A stretch of DNA of 64,000 nucleotides from JBBDMC01 sp963826055 (GTDB taxonomy: Bacteria; Pseudomonadota; Alphaproteobacteria; Rhizobiales; Kaistiaceae). Numbering within the stretch: position 1 is the stretch's first letter; every line of letters begins with the position of its first letter. A model generated the notes under the pieces. It saw only the letters and a list, made by a program, of their open reading frames with translations, had not been told where the DNA came from and searched no databases. Shown in pieces: positions 44,048 through 55,508 of the stretch. The stretch lies in the NCBI GenBank assembly GCA_963826055.1, contig CAWGVO010000018.1, positions 372,001-436,000 on the forward strand, given 5' to 3'. A program made the translations under genes and the position numbers.

Positions 44048-45063
44048 TCAGCCCATGGCGCGGGCGCGGCGGATGCCGAGCGCCATGACGCGATCGAGCA
44101 GCCTGGCGTACGGGAGCCCGTCGTAGAGCGCCGCTTCCGCCAGTTCCTCGTGGGGGCCGAGGTCGGGGTTGGGGTTGGCTTCGAGAAAATACGGCACGTT
44201 GTCCGCCGAGAGCCGCAGGTCGATGCGATTGTAGCCGTCGAGCTGCAGGGTGCGGCAGATGCGCTTTGCCATGCGCAGGATGCGCGCCTGGAGTTCCGGA
44301 GACAGGTCCTGGGCCGGACCCTGCACGATGCCGCGCCGTTCCTGGTAACGGGCGTCGTGCTTCACCCGGGCGGTGGCGATCGGCCGCCCCGGCATTGCCT
44401 CGAACGCCAGCTCCCAGACGGGAAAGACGCGCAAGCGGTCGTTGCCGAGGGCGCCGACGTAAAGCTCGCGACCGTCGATATACTGCTCCGCGATGACAGC
44501 GGTGCCGATGCGTTCGTGGATGAAGGCGACGCGCTCGGCCAGCTTCTCGTCGTTCTCCACGACAGAGGCCTGGGCGATACCGCGCGAGGCATCCTCGCTC
44601 AGGCTCTTCACGATCAGCGGGAAGCCGAGGCGCGGCGGCCGGCGCACCTTGCGGCCCATGGGGAAGACGGCGAACTGCGGCACCGGAATACGATGATAGG
44701 TCAGCAGCTTCTTCGACAGGTCCTTGCCGCGGGCGAGCATCAGGCCGCGCGGGTTGCAGCCGGTGTAAGGGATGCGCAGCAGTTCGAGGAAGCTTGCAAC
44801 GTTCTGGTCGTAGGCGGTCTCGCCGTGGAACTCCTCCAGCAGGTTGAAGGCGATGTGCGGCTGCCACGCCTGGATCTCGTCGGCGATCGGCTTCAATTCG
44901 TGCTGGACCCCGAGCGGCCGCACATCGTGGCCGGACTCGCGCAACGTCTTCACGATCTCGAATTCGGTGCGGATGTTGTGGACTTCCTGCTCGTCCAGCC
45001 CTTTCAGCGAGTCGGGGGCAGCCGCTCAGGGTGCAGGAGCACCAGTATGCGCAGTTTTCTCAA
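44048..45063 (-). pseudogene. ATP-grasp (D-alanine-D-alanine ligase-like) protein; frameshifted
   Basis: Repaired, this is a 338-residue ATP-grasp ligase. It starts at TTG 45063 (MRKLRILVLLHPERLPP), whose TTGA overlaps the stop of the upstream zincin gene. After LPP the frame breaks at the run of five G at 45014-45018; one more base restores DSLKGLDEQEVHNIRTEFEIVKTLRE and the rest. Motifs include FNLLEEFHGE, YTGCNP, LIVKSLSEDAS, and the metal-binding end FLEANPNPDLG. It should ligate an amino or carboxyl substrate with ATP, but it is not a cell-wall Ddl, which lies in a different gene setting. It forms a conserved-looking pair with the zincin. Confidence 0.82.
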
Positions 45064-46086
45064 AGGGCGAACCAGCGGCGCCGACGCGAGCCGTAGAGGG
45101 TGTAGACGGCGGTGGCGGTGAACAGGATGGTGAAGTCAACGCGCAGCTTGCGCTCGGGCCCGGGGGCCCTGAGTTTCAGCTCGCGGCAGCGTACGATCAT
45201 CTCGTCGAGGATCGAATCTGAGGGTCAGCTGATGTTGCTGGGTCCACCTGGCAACCGTCTGGCGGACCTTGGCGCGATTGCGGCGCAGGAACGCCGAGGC
45301 CGGCGGCGCCGAGCGGTGCCGTGGATCGTCCGAAAAGATCCGGCGCAGGTCGCGGTCATAAAATGTCGTCGCCTTGACAGCGTAGGCCGCCTGTTTGTGC
45401 TCGTAGTGTTCGGCAAGTGTGCGGGTGATGCGGCTGATCGGCTCGACCATGCGGCGGCTGTGAAGCATCGGCTTGTCGCCGGCGATCTCGGCCATCAGTT
45501 CGTCGACATACTGGAGCTTGGCGAGGGCCGGCCACCCGGCATAACGTCGGCGCCAGTCGGACCGGGGCCGGAGCCACACTGCGAAGGTCTCGGCGAAATC
45601 CTCGTCGGGATGGGCCTGGGCATACCACAGGCTGAGGTGCTGGACGTAGTTCCGGCTGGTGGGGTCGGGCCGGTAGTAGCTCGGGTAGCGGATGGAGGAG
45701 CGCCCGAAGAGTTTCTGCCAGCGGCGCCGCCGTTGGAGGCGGTAGGCGTGCTGAACCACGTGGCCGGCCTCGTGGCGGAGGATACGCTGGCATTCCGCGA
45801 AACTGCCGCCTTCCACGTCGAGGATCTGCTTGCGCTCCAGTCGGGTCAGGCGGGGATGGGCGAGATAGAAAGGGATGGAAATCCCGGGCGTGTTGTCCGG
45901 CGTGAACCATTCCTCGCCGATCCAGGCGTGCGGCCGGACCCTCAGACCCCGCTGGCCGAGCTCTTCGTGCAGGCGGTCAAGACAGCCCTCCAGCCAGGTG
46001 CCGCCCAGGGTAACACCGAGGTCCCGGAAGCGAAGCTGGAGCAGCTCCTCATCCGGCAGCGACGCCCAGGCGAAGTCACGGGGCAT
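45060..46086 (-). pseudogene. Zincin-type putative metallopeptidase; frameshifted near the C terminus
   Basis: Repaired, about 341 residues from ATG 46086 (MPRDFAWASLPDEELLQLRF). The zinc motif HEAGH is at residues 105-109 (RHEAGHVVQHAYR), and EDFAETFAVWL at 162-170 offers the third ligand, as in the gluzincin-like Peptidase_Mx group. Near the end, the frame breaks at the AA of 45215-45216. Removing one base gives SILDEMIVRCRELKLRAPG, then a hydrophobic stretch DFTILFTATAVYTLYG and RRRRWFAL before the stop at 45060, which couples to the ATP-grasp start. Frames further upstream belong to the next gene and were excluded. Substrate and role are unknown. Confidence 0.8.
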
Positions 46087-46169
46087 GCCGCGCCGAATCC
46101 CCCCGGTCAGACGGTCCAACGGGGATGGTCTCACGCCTTCGCCGGTGCGGCAACATCCCGGCGCCCGCG

Positions 46170-46541
46170 CTAGGAGCGCTGGTAGTGCCGGGCGAGGAGG
46201 CCGAGTCCGATCAGGATGAGGGCGACCGGTCCGATCAGGTCCCAGTTGATCTTCAGTTGCAGCAGGAAAATGATGGTGAGCGCCACAAGAATGACGCCGC
46301 CGATGAACGAACCGGTGGCCGCCGCCGTCAGCCGCCCCTCGCGGTTGTAGGTGGCGAACGCGCTGGCGAAGGCCACCGCCGCCGGAACCAGCAAGAACAC
46401 CGCCCACCAGTTGTGCGGTATGGCGAAGCCGAGATTCTGCAGGAGCAGGACCACGCCGATCCCGATCAGGATCAGCGCTCCGATAAAGCCGCGCTCGCGA
46501 TGGCGATGCGGCCGGCGTTCGTTGTGAAACTCGTCCGACAT
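46170..46541 (-). CDS. Small membrane protein with LiaF/DUF5668-like helices
   Basis: A 123-residue protein with a charged start (MSDEFHNERRPHRHRERG) and four hydrophobic segments: GALILIGIGVVLLLQNLG, WWAVFLLVPAAVAFASAF, FIGGVILVALTIIFLLQL, and LIGPVALILIGLGLLA. The repeated G.ilIliGl..L pattern resembles the LiaF transmembrane (DUF5668) domain. GGAGG is eight bases before ATG 46541. Its function is unknown. Confidence 0.78.
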   Translation of the reverse strand: MSDEFHNERRPHRHRERGFIGALILIGIGVVLLLQNLGFAIPHNWWAVFLLVPAAVAFASAFATYNREGRLTAAATGSFIGGVILVALTIIFLLQLKINWDLIGPVALILIGLGLLARHYQRS

Positions 46542-46611
46542 CGACAAGTCCTCCGGCCCCCTGGGCGGGATCATTCTTGCCTGACCGCGATGCCCGCGCC
46601 ATTGCGCCAAG

Positions 46612-47082
46612 TCAAGCGTCGGCGGCAACCTTGAGGCTGACGATGCGGTCCGGGTCCCTGACCGGCTCGCCGCGCTTGATCTTGTCGACGGCCTCCATGC
46701 CCGAGGTGACCTTACCCCACACGGTATACTTGCCGTCGAGAAAGCGGGCATCATCGAAGCAGATGAAGAACTGGCTGTCGGCCGAATCGGGACTGGTGGC
46801 GCGCGCCATCGAGCAGACGCCGCGCACGTGCGGCTCGCGGTTGAACTCCGCCTTGAGGTTCTTGCCGGAGCCGCCGGTGCCGGTGCCGGTCGGGTCGCCG
46901 GTCTGGGCCATGAAGCCGTCGATCACACGGTGGAAGACGATGCCGTCGTAGAAGCCCTGGCGGGCAAGTTCCTTGATGCGGGCGACGTGTTTCGGCGCGA
47001 GGTCTGGCCGCAGCGCGATTGTCACCCGTCCTTTCGTCGTCTCCATCACCAGCGTGTTCTCGGGATCGGCGGTATCGGCCAT
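46612..47082 (-). CDS. Cyclophilin-type peptidyl-prolyl cis-trans isomerase
   Basis: A 156-residue cytoplasmic cyclophilin (no signal peptide). The active-site run FHRVIDGFMAQTGDPTGTG carries the catalytic Arg, with SMARATSPDSADSQFFICFDD and WGKVTSGMEAVDKIKRGEP after it. It speeds proline isomerisation during folding. It lies directly downstream of coaD, as usual in Hyphomicrobiales. Confidence 0.95.
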   Translation of the reverse strand: MADTADPENTLVMETTKGRVTIALRPDLAPKHVARIKELARQGFYDGIVFHRVIDGFMAQTGDPTGTGTGGSGKNLKAEFNREPHVRGVCSMARATSPDSADSQFFICFDDARFLDGKYTVWGKVTSGMEAVDKIKRGEPVRDPDRIVSLKVAADA

Positions 47083-47130
47083 GAGCTCTCGTCCTCTCGA
47101 TCAGGTCTTTCGGGATTGTCGTGACGGGCG

Positions 47131-47628
47131 TCAGCGCCCGAAGCGGCGGGCGATCATTTCGGCGACGACGGCAGGTACGAACGGCCGGATGTCGCCGCCC
47201 ATTTCGGCTATCTGACGGACCAGAGTGGCGGTGATGTGGCGCACCGAGGGCGAGGCCGGCAGAAACACCGTATTCAGCTCGGGCGCCATCACTTCGTTCA
47301 TGCCGACCATCTGCATCTCGTATTCGAAGTCGTTGGCGTCGCGCAGTCCGCGGATGAGGATGGTGGCGCCGGCGGCCCGGGCAGCCTCCACCACCAGCCC
47401 CTCGAAATGGATCGCGCGCACCCGGCCGGGGGCGTCGCCGCCGATCGCATCGGCCATGGCCGCGACCATTGTCTTGCGCTCCTCGAGTGCAAACATCGGC
47501 GCCTTGCCCGGGTGGATGCCGATGGCGACCACCACGTTATCGGCAATCGCCAGCGCGCCGGCGAGAATGTCGACGTGGCCGTTGGTCACCGGATCGAACG
47601 TACCGGCGTAAAGGGCGGTTCGGTTCAT
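47131..47628 (-). CDS. coaD: Phosphopantetheine adenylyltransferase
   Basis: The 165-residue CoaD joins ATP and 4'-phosphopantetheine to dephospho-CoA in coenzyme A synthesis. AGTFDPVTNGH is the nucleotidyltransferase TxGH-type motif, followed by LIRGLRDANDFEYEMQM and the SPSVRHITATLVRQIAEMGG end. ATG 47628 (MNRTALYAGTF) fits family length; an ATG three codons earlier is possible. Confidence 0.96.
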   Translation of the reverse strand: MNRTALYAGTFDPVTNGHVDILAGALAIADNVVVAIGIHPGKAPMFALEERKTMVAAMADAIGGDAPGRVRAIHFEGLVVEAARAAGATILIRGLRDANDFEYEMQMVGMNEVMAPELNTVFLPASPSVRHITATLVRQIAEMGGDIRPFVPAVVAEMIARRFGR

Positions 47629-47942
47629 GGATGGCATCTCGCCCGCCGCGTCGGACGCGGGCTTCTTAGCCCGACCGGCCGGAGGCGGCAAGCCGGCCGT
47701 CTCCTCGTTTGCCTGATTTTTGTGCAACCTCTGGCGGCCCGATCGCCGATCCCTTTCGGCCTTGCCCGAAGCATCGTTGTCGAAGAGACCGCGCGCCAGT
47801 GGATCGTTCTTAGAACATCTCGTTCTTTCAATGACTTAACTCTGTGACCCCGATCACTGCGATGGGTAAGGGCGGCTCCTATGTGTTGGTCAGGATGAAT
47901 TCGGCGGCGACGCCGCCGTCAAGGGATCAGGGGTCAGGAGCA
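47629..47942. promoter_or_regulatory. Divergent region between coaD and a small exported protein
   Basis: No gene is supported in these 314 bases. An inverted repeat GTTCT-T-AGAAC lies at 47806-47816. It resembles half of a LexA-type site but does not have the GTTC-N7-GTTC spacing, so it is listed only as a possible operator. AGGAG precedes the following gene. Confidence 0.35.
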
Positions 47943-48191
47943 ATGTTCAGCGTTCGATCGGCAGTACTTGCCACAGCGTTCGCGGTCACCATGGCCGCGG
48001 CGGTCAGCGGTATCTCCTTCAGGGGCGAGACCAAAGAGGTGCGGCTCGACGAGGCGTGCGCCCACGAAACGTGGCCGTCCATCCCGGTGCAGTGCCTGAC
48101 CGGGAACCTAAAGCCGTCGGTACGCGTTGTTTCGGCGGAGAGCGACTACCAACGCGACATGCAAGCCCGCTTCGCGGTGGCGTTCGAATGA
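47943..48191 (+). CDS. Small exported protein with WP...CL motif
   Basis: An 82-residue protein with a Sec-type signal (MFSVRSAVLATAFAVTMAAAVSG) and a short mature part carrying CAHETWPSIPVQCL. The pair of cysteines around a Trp-Pro, about 12 residues apart, is typical of a small periplasmic family common in rhizobia and relatives; a disulfide is likely. Its function is not known. An ATG upstream of 47943 in the same frame gives a start without a proper signal peptide and is not preferred. Confidence 0.7.
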   Translation: MFSVRSAVLATAFAVTMAAAVSGISFRGETKEVRLDEACAHETWPSIPVQCLTGNLKPSVRVVSAESDYQRDMQARFAVAFE

Positions 48192-48321
48192 ACGGGAAAC
48201 TGAACGGTTTTCGCCATCACTCTGAACGGGAGATGAACGTCCCTGAATGCGCCGGTTCAGCCTGACTGTGGTCTGATCGGCAACCTGAGCAAGCGGGCGT
48301 TCGCGTCAAGGAGACAATCTC

Positions 48322-48528
48322 ATGCGCTTCCACTCAACCATTCTCGCGACCACTCTGGCGGCCACCGTCGCCGTCGGTCTCGCAAGCGCGTCGATTTACA
48401 CCGGTAGCCAGGACGCGCCAGCGGTCAAGGCCGACCGGCTGCCGGTCATTGCCGATGCAAGCGGCTACCTCACCATCGAAACGCGCCATGACGGTGTGTC
48501 CGTCCTCAAGCGCGTTCCCGCCAACTGA
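48322..48528 (+). CDS. Small exported hypothetical protein
   Basis: A 68-residue protein with a Sec-type signal (MRFHSTILATTLAATVAVGLASA) and a short mature region, ADRLPVIADASGYLTIETRHDGVSVLKRVPAN. AAGGAG lies eight bases before the ATG, which supports the start. The ADRLP segment resembles the beginning of the mature part in the small rhizobial exported family, but the Cys-WP-Cys motif of its neighbour is missing. No function can be given. A strong terminator follows. Confidence 0.72.
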   Translation: MRFHSTILATTLAATVAVGLASASIYTGSQDAPAVKADRLPVIADASGYLTIETRHDGVSVLKRVPAN

Positions 48529-48557
48529 CCAAAAAAACCCTACCTCCAAGCCTCGCA

Positions 48558-48595
48558 CGGCCGCCGGCTCACCCCACCGGCGGCCGCTTTCTTTT
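48558..48595 (+). terminator. Rho-independent terminator
   Basis: Perfect ten-base arms CGGCCGCCGG (48558-48567) and CCGGCGGCCG (48577-48586) with a nine-base loop, followed by CTTTCTTTT. It ends the transcript of the small exported proteins and separates it from the convergent DUF1194 gene. Confidence 0.88.
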
Positions 48596-48622
48596 CGGCG
48601 CGGGCGCCGACGCGTCGGCCGG

Positions 48623-49417
48623 CTAATCCAGAAAGCAACTCGTCGGAATCGCCGCCTGGACGGGGATCGGCCGGATCACCAGTTCGCCCGCCACTTCCAG
48701 CACCAGCTTCCGCCGGATTGCCTCGGCGAGCTGGTCGCGATCCTTGACCGGCAGGACGAACGAGCCCGGGCCGCCGATCACGCAGTCGGCGTAGTAGCGG
48801 TCGAGCGAGATGAACACGCTCGACGGGCGGATCATGATCGGCAATCCGTTGATGACCACGCCGGCGGCGACGGCGGCATCGCGCGCCGGCGCCACAGGCC
48901 GGCCGTTGTTGTTGGGACCGTCGCCGGACACGTCGATTGTCTTGCGAAGGCCGGCGTAGCCGTCCTCCGCGAACAGTCCGACGGCGTAGTCGATGGCGCC
49001 CGAGATCGAGGTGCCGTGCATGTCGGAGATCGGCCGGGTGTCCAGCGCCTCGGCGAACGCTTCGGCGGCCTCCGCACCGTCGACGAGGCTCCACGGAACG
49101 ATCGTCCTCTGCGATGTGGCGCCGGCCCACTCCACGTAGGTGAGCGCGATCCGCCCGTAACCACCATCGACGATCGCGTGGATGACGTCCGGGTGCCGCA
49201 GGGCCGCGGCGTAGCCGCGCCGCTGCACGGCCTGCTCCTCGGGGTCCATCGACCCGGAGACGTCGACCGCCAGCACCAGCTCGAGATCGACCGGCGTATC
49301 CTCCGCGATCGCTTCGGAGCCCGCGAGTACCAGCGGGGCAAAGGCCAGCGCCGCGGCGGTGGCCAGCGCCAGGAGTTTCGTCGATCGCCGTTGCCGCGCA
49401 GACTTCGGTCGCGCCAT
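48623..49417 (-). CDS. Exported DUF1194 (von Willebrand A-like) protein
   Basis: The 264-residue protein has an Arg/Lys-rich start with a long signal (LLALATAAALAFAPLVLAG...A) and a VWA-like DUF1194 domain. The metal-site motif DVSGSMD begins at residue 52, followed by GTSISGAIDYAVGLF and TIDVSGDGPNNNG. Two Cys (DCVIGGP and the final TSCFLD) may pair in the periplasm. ATG 49417 (MARPKSARQRR) fits a signal peptide better than the ATG 12 codons before. Function is unknown; VWA domains mediate protein contacts through bound Mg. Confidence 0.88.
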   Translation of the reverse strand: MARPKSARQRRSTKLLALATAAALAFAPLVLAGSEAIAEDTPVDLELVLAVDVSGSMDPEEQAVQRRGYAAALRHPDVIHAIVDGGYGRIALTYVEWAGATSQRTIVPWSLVDGAEAAEAFAEALDTRPISDMHGTSISGAIDYAVGLFAEDGYAGLRKTIDVSGDGPNNNGRPVAPARDAAVAAGVVINGLPIMIRPSSVFISLDRYYADCVIGGPGSFVLPVKDRDQLAEAIRRKLVLEVAGELVIRPIPVQAAIPTSCFLD

Positions 49418-49494
49418 GAGCGAAGTCTCACTCCAATCCAGCGCCGGGTTCAAGGGGCCGGCGCGGCGAATGCACGACCTCGTTCAGGGCGGGA

Positions 49495-52269
<2,775 letters not shown>

Positions 52270-52303
52270 GCGACACCTGAGAATCAGTGGAAACGCCTGG
52301 AGA

Positions 52304-52332
52304 TATCTAGGCTTTCGGGAGGTCGGAAACAA
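52304..52332 (-). promoter_or_regulatory. Candidate sigma-70 promoter of gyrA
   Basis: On the minus strand TTGTTT (52332-52327) is separated by 17 bases from TAGATA (52309-52304), about 35 bases before the TTG start. Spacing is ideal but both boxes are only partial matches to the consensus. Confidence 0.4.
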
Positions 52333-52448
52333 GGCGCGCCGGCGGATTTGGCGACGCTAAACACCTCGTTAATTCAATGGCTTACACGCCCCTGCCGATC
52401 CGGCCTTGCCGCGGCGTCTGTAAGCGCCCTCGCGCCCTCGCCCCGGCC

Positions 52449-53021
52449 CTAGAAAAGTCCCTCCTCGAAGCGGACCTCACCGTCGACCCGGAGCCGTTTC
52501 AGCGCGGCGCGGCCGTCGGGGAGAACGGCGACATCGACGGTCATCACCCGGTCCCGGGGCAGCCGTTCGAGCTCGTGCGCCGTCGCCTCGGGCACATAGA
52601 AGCGTTCCAGGTTGTAGGCGACGCGGTAGGTCCAGCATGGCGCGCCACCCTCGCATGACGCGCCGGTGGCCTGGCTGGCCGTGGCAACGACGCCCATGAG
52701 CACCGTGCCGCCGTCCGGCCTGACGTGATTGATGGCGGTCGCCTGCCACCGGCCGTCAGCGTCCTCTGCGATCGTGACATAGATCGTGTCGCCCCAGTCG
52801 AAATCGTCGTCGCCGGCGAGGGCGTCGCTGTCGAGCCGCGAGATGGCGTAGGACAACGTCACATAGTGGCCGCGGATGAGGTCGCGCGGGTCGACCGGCA
52901 CGACGGTCAGCCAAATCTCCGTCCCGTTGGCCAGGATCCGCGCCCGCTCGGCGACCGTCCAACCGACGAGGGCGACCTGGACGACAAAGGCGAGCGCCAA
53001 TGCGATTGCGGTGCGCCTCAT
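52449..53021 (-). CDS. GDYXXLXY-domain membrane-anchored protein
   Basis: A 190-residue protein with an N-terminal membrane anchor (RRTAIALALAFVVQVALVGWTV) and the GDYXXLXY domain: VDPRDLIRGHYVTLSYAISRL, here with His in place of Asp. The domain is usually encoded beside DUF2157/DUF4401 membrane proteins, as here: its ATG overlaps the stop of the DUF2157 gene (ATGA). Function is unknown; the two probably form a membrane complex. Confidence 0.88.
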   Translation of the reverse strand: MRRTAIALALAFVVQVALVGWTVAERARILANGTEIWLTVVPVDPRDLIRGHYVTLSYAISRLDSDALAGDDDFDWGDTIYVTIAEDADGRWQATAINHVRPDGGTVLMGVVATASQATGASCEGGAPCWTYRVAYNLERFYVPEATAHELERLPRDRVMTVDVAVLPDGRAALKRLRVDGEVRFEEGLF

Positions 53022-54370
53022 GCTGCGCCTCCGGCCGACGATCCCGTTTCGCTCCCCCTCTCCCGTGCGCGGGACAGGCGCCGGTCGACCCGGTAGAGCG
53101 CCCACGCCAGCAGCACGAACAGGACGCCCCCGCCGATGAAGGCGAAGGCGGTCTCGATCAGCGTGCCGAAGGTGACGGCGTAGAGGTAGATGACCTCCAG
53201 CCCGAAGGCGATCAGCCCCAGCGTCTTGGCGAACGGGTGGCCCGCCACCTGGCCGAGATAGACCGACCACAGGGCGGCCGCCATCACCATGACCCCGCCG
53301 GCGAGGCGCGGCAGGAGATCGTCGCCGGGAATGTAAAGAGCGAACAGGATGGCGGCGGCGCCAAGGGCGGCCACCGCGATGAGGTTCACGGCGCCCGCCC
53401 TCCACCGTCTGGCGGAGACGAGGGCGAGCACGACACCGGTGCCGGCGATGAACACGGCGGCCGTGACCGGTGCGGTCTCGCCGACCGAGCGCAGCCTGCT
53501 TGCCGCAAGGTCGATGCCGACGGCGAGCAGTTGCTCGATGCCGAACGCCACCTGGACCGCGATCAGTGCCGGGACGAGCCCCGCCTCCCCCAGCGCGGCG
53601 AACCGGGGCCACGGCGCCCGCGCCGCCACTGCCGCCGCCAGCGCCCATAGAGCAAGCGCCGAGACCGAGGCAAGGGCGGCCGCGGCGGCGAACGACCAGT
53701 GGTCGCGGACGGCAAAGCCGATGATGGTCACCGCCGCCCACGCGATCAACGCCAGCGTGGCGAAGATACGGGGCACGCGCGCGCCCTGGAACGCGGCCAG
53801 CGCCGCGCCGACGATGATCGCGGCAAAGCTCGCCCAGTGCGGGACGGTGGCGTTGTTGACGGTACCGAACTCGGCCCAATAGGCGGCGCCGATCAGGCCG
53901 ACGAGGGTCATGGTCGGCGAGCGGGCGAGCAGTGCCGCCGCGAACACGCCGACCTCGAACCTCAGGATGGCGTCGGCGAAATCGATCGACAGCGAATAGG
54001 ACTGTCCGACCAGGGCGATCGCGGCGGCGAAGACGAGAGCGGCGGCAAGCAGGGCCGCTTCGGCGAACGCGCGCAGTTGCCGCCGGTCGAGGACCGCCGC
54101 CGTCGCGTAGGCGAGCGCCAGCCCTGCCAGGATCACGCCGAGGCGGGCCGGGCGCGAAAGCGCCTCCCAGTTGGCGGCAACGAAGGCGATGACGCCGATG
54201 CCGAGGAGCAGCGCCCCGAGGGAGCCGACAATCGCCGCCATGGTGAACGCCGATCCCCGGCCGCCGAGCGTCGCCAAAATCGCCTCGGCGCCGTCGGGGC
54301 TGACCCAGCCGGCTTCGCGCCACTTGGGCAGGTCGGCCGCAAGCCGCCGCCGGTACGTCGCATCGAACAT
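53018..54370 (-). CDS. DUF2157 family multi-span membrane protein
   Basis: A 450-residue protein with a cytoplasmic N-terminal domain (LPKWREAGWVSPDGAEAILATLG) and about twelve or more hydrophobic segments starting at residue 45. AFVAANWEALSRPARLGVILAGL is the hallmark of DUF2157, and the later half resembles DUF4401. Function is unknown. It is translated together with the following GDYXXLXY protein, a common pairing. Confidence 0.9.
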   Translation of the reverse strand: MFDATYRRRLAADLPKWREAGWVSPDGAEAILATLGGRGSAFTMAAIVGSLGALLLGIGVIAFVAANWEALSRPARLGVILAGLALAYATAAVLDRRQLRAFAEAALLAAALVFAAAIALVGQSYSLSIDFADAILRFEVGVFAAALLARSPTMTLVGLIGAAYWAEFGTVNNATVPHWASFAAIIVGAALAAFQGARVPRIFATLALIAWAAVTIIGFAVRDHWSFAAAAALASVSALALWALAAAVAARAPWPRFAALGEAGLVPALIAVQVAFGIEQLLAVGIDLAASRLRSVGETAPVTAAVFIAGTGVVLALVSARRWRAGAVNLIAVAALGAAAILFALYIPGDDLLPRLAGGVMVMAAALWSVYLGQVAGHPFAKTLGLIAFGLEVIYLYAVTFGTLIETAFAFIGGGVLFVLLAWALYRVDRRLSRARERGSETGSSAGGAA

Positions 54371-54541
54371 GGAACGAGTCGCCCGCTACGCCGCCAGCTT
54401 AGTCGCAACGGAAAGGTGGCAAAAGGCGGGCCGGGGCCCTCTCCCCGGCGGCCGGGCGGCCAAAACCGCTTTTCTTCCGCCCGATCATGGATATAGTGGG
54501 TTCGATCCGGGGAGGCCGCGTAACCTCGGGGTTGAGTTCAC

Positions 54542-54733
54542 ATGAGTAGGAACGTCGCAGACGACGACAAGCGTAAGGCGCTGGAGCAGATCGTCCTCGA
54601 TCTTGGCAGGCTGCAGGGGGCGGCTAAAACCGCCGAGGAAACCTTTGTCGCCTTCCTGATCGCAAGTGCGCAGCGGGAAGCAACCAGCCGCTTCCAGGAG
54701 CTGTCGGACACGCGCGAGGCGGAGCCCATCTGA
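54542..54733 (+). CDS. Small hypothetical protein
   Basis: A 63-residue soluble, helical, charged protein (MSRNVADDDKRKALEQIVLDLGRL...). It has no recognised domain and only a weak ribosome site (GGGG about 14 bases before). The Asp/Lys/Glu-rich composition and a start with a nearby promoter gap favour a real gene, but this is not certain. A GC-rich hairpin without T-run lies downstream at about 54769-54815. Confidence 0.5.
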   Translation: MSRNVADDDKRKALEQIVLDLGRLQGAAKTAEETFVAFLIASAQREATSRFQELSDTREAEPI

Positions 54734-54876
54734 GGCCGCCGCTTGCCCGTGTGATATCCCGCCGCCCGCCTCGCGGCGCGCTTTGGTGCGCGCTGAGGCG
54801 AGCGCCTTGCCGGGCTGGCCCTTTGCCCTAGCCACTGGCACCATGGCCCCGTTCTCGCGGGGCGATTCTTCGGGTC

Positions 54877-55503
54877 ATGGTCAACTTCCTGCTCAACGCG
54901 ATCGTGACGCTGTTCGTCACCGTCGACCCGATCGGCCTGGTGCCGATGTTCATCGCGCTCACCGCCGGGATGAGCGCCGCCCAGCGCCGTGCCATCGGCA
55001 TGCGCGCGACGACCACGGCGGCGGCGATCCTCGTCGCCTTCGCGCTCTTCGGCGCCGAGCTGCTCACCTTCCTCGGTATCTCGCTCGCCGCCTTCCGCAT
55101 CGCCGGCGGCCTGCTCCTGTTCTGGATCGCCTTCGAGATGGTGTTCGAGCTGCGCCAGCAGCGCAAATCCAACGCCGTCAACACCGCCCAGACCGATGAG
55201 GCGTCCCACGTGGCGATCGTGCCGCTGGCGATCCCGCTGATCTCCGGTCCGGGCTCGATCTCGGCAACCATCCTCATTGCCTCGCACGCGCCGAGCTACG
55301 TGGAGGTGGTCGGCCTGATCGTCGTGATCGTGCTGCTGATGGCGGCGAACTTCGCCGTGTTCCTGCTCGCCACGCCCATCGACCGGCTGCTCGGCGTTAC
55401 CGGCCGGCTGGTCGCCTCGCGGCTGCTCGGGGTGATCCTGGCGGCGCTGTCGATCCAGTTCGTCGCCGACGGCGCCATGGCCATCGCCGCCGGCAACGGC
55501 TGA
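54877..55503 (+). CDS. MarC/YchE family integral membrane protein
   Basis: The 208-residue protein has six membrane segments and the MarC signature: LFVTVDPIGLVPMFIALTAG at the N terminus, FRIAGGLLLFWIAFEMVF in the middle, and IPLAIPLISGPGSISATI later. Despite the name, MarC proteins are not proven drug transporters, and their function is unknown. Close linkage to ssb and gyrA is common in Hyphomicrobiales. Confidence 0.92.
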   Translation: MVNFLLNAIVTLFVTVDPIGLVPMFIALTAGMSAAQRRAIGMRATTTAAAILVAFALFGAELLTFLGISLAAFRIAGGLLLFWIAFEMVFELRQQRKSNAVNTAQTDEASHVAIVPLAIPLISGPGSISATILIASHAPSYVEVVGLIVVIVLLMAANFAVFLLATPIDRLLGVTGRLVASRLLGVILAALSIQFVADGAMAIAAGNG

Positions 55504-55508
55504 GGCCG

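Noticed and set aside
42983..45121. A 712-codon plus-strand open frame opposite queA and the ATP-grasp gene
   Set aside because: Antisense shadow rich in Gly, Arg and Gln; the minus-strand genes are recognised enzymes.
46087..46602. N-terminal extension of the zincin frame up to 46602
   Set aside because: That stretch is a shadow of the small membrane protein at 46170-46541. Family-like sequence begins at ATG 46086.
47806..47829. A second LexA box between coaD and the small exported protein
   Set aside because: GTTC repeats occur but with 12-base spacing, not the required seven.
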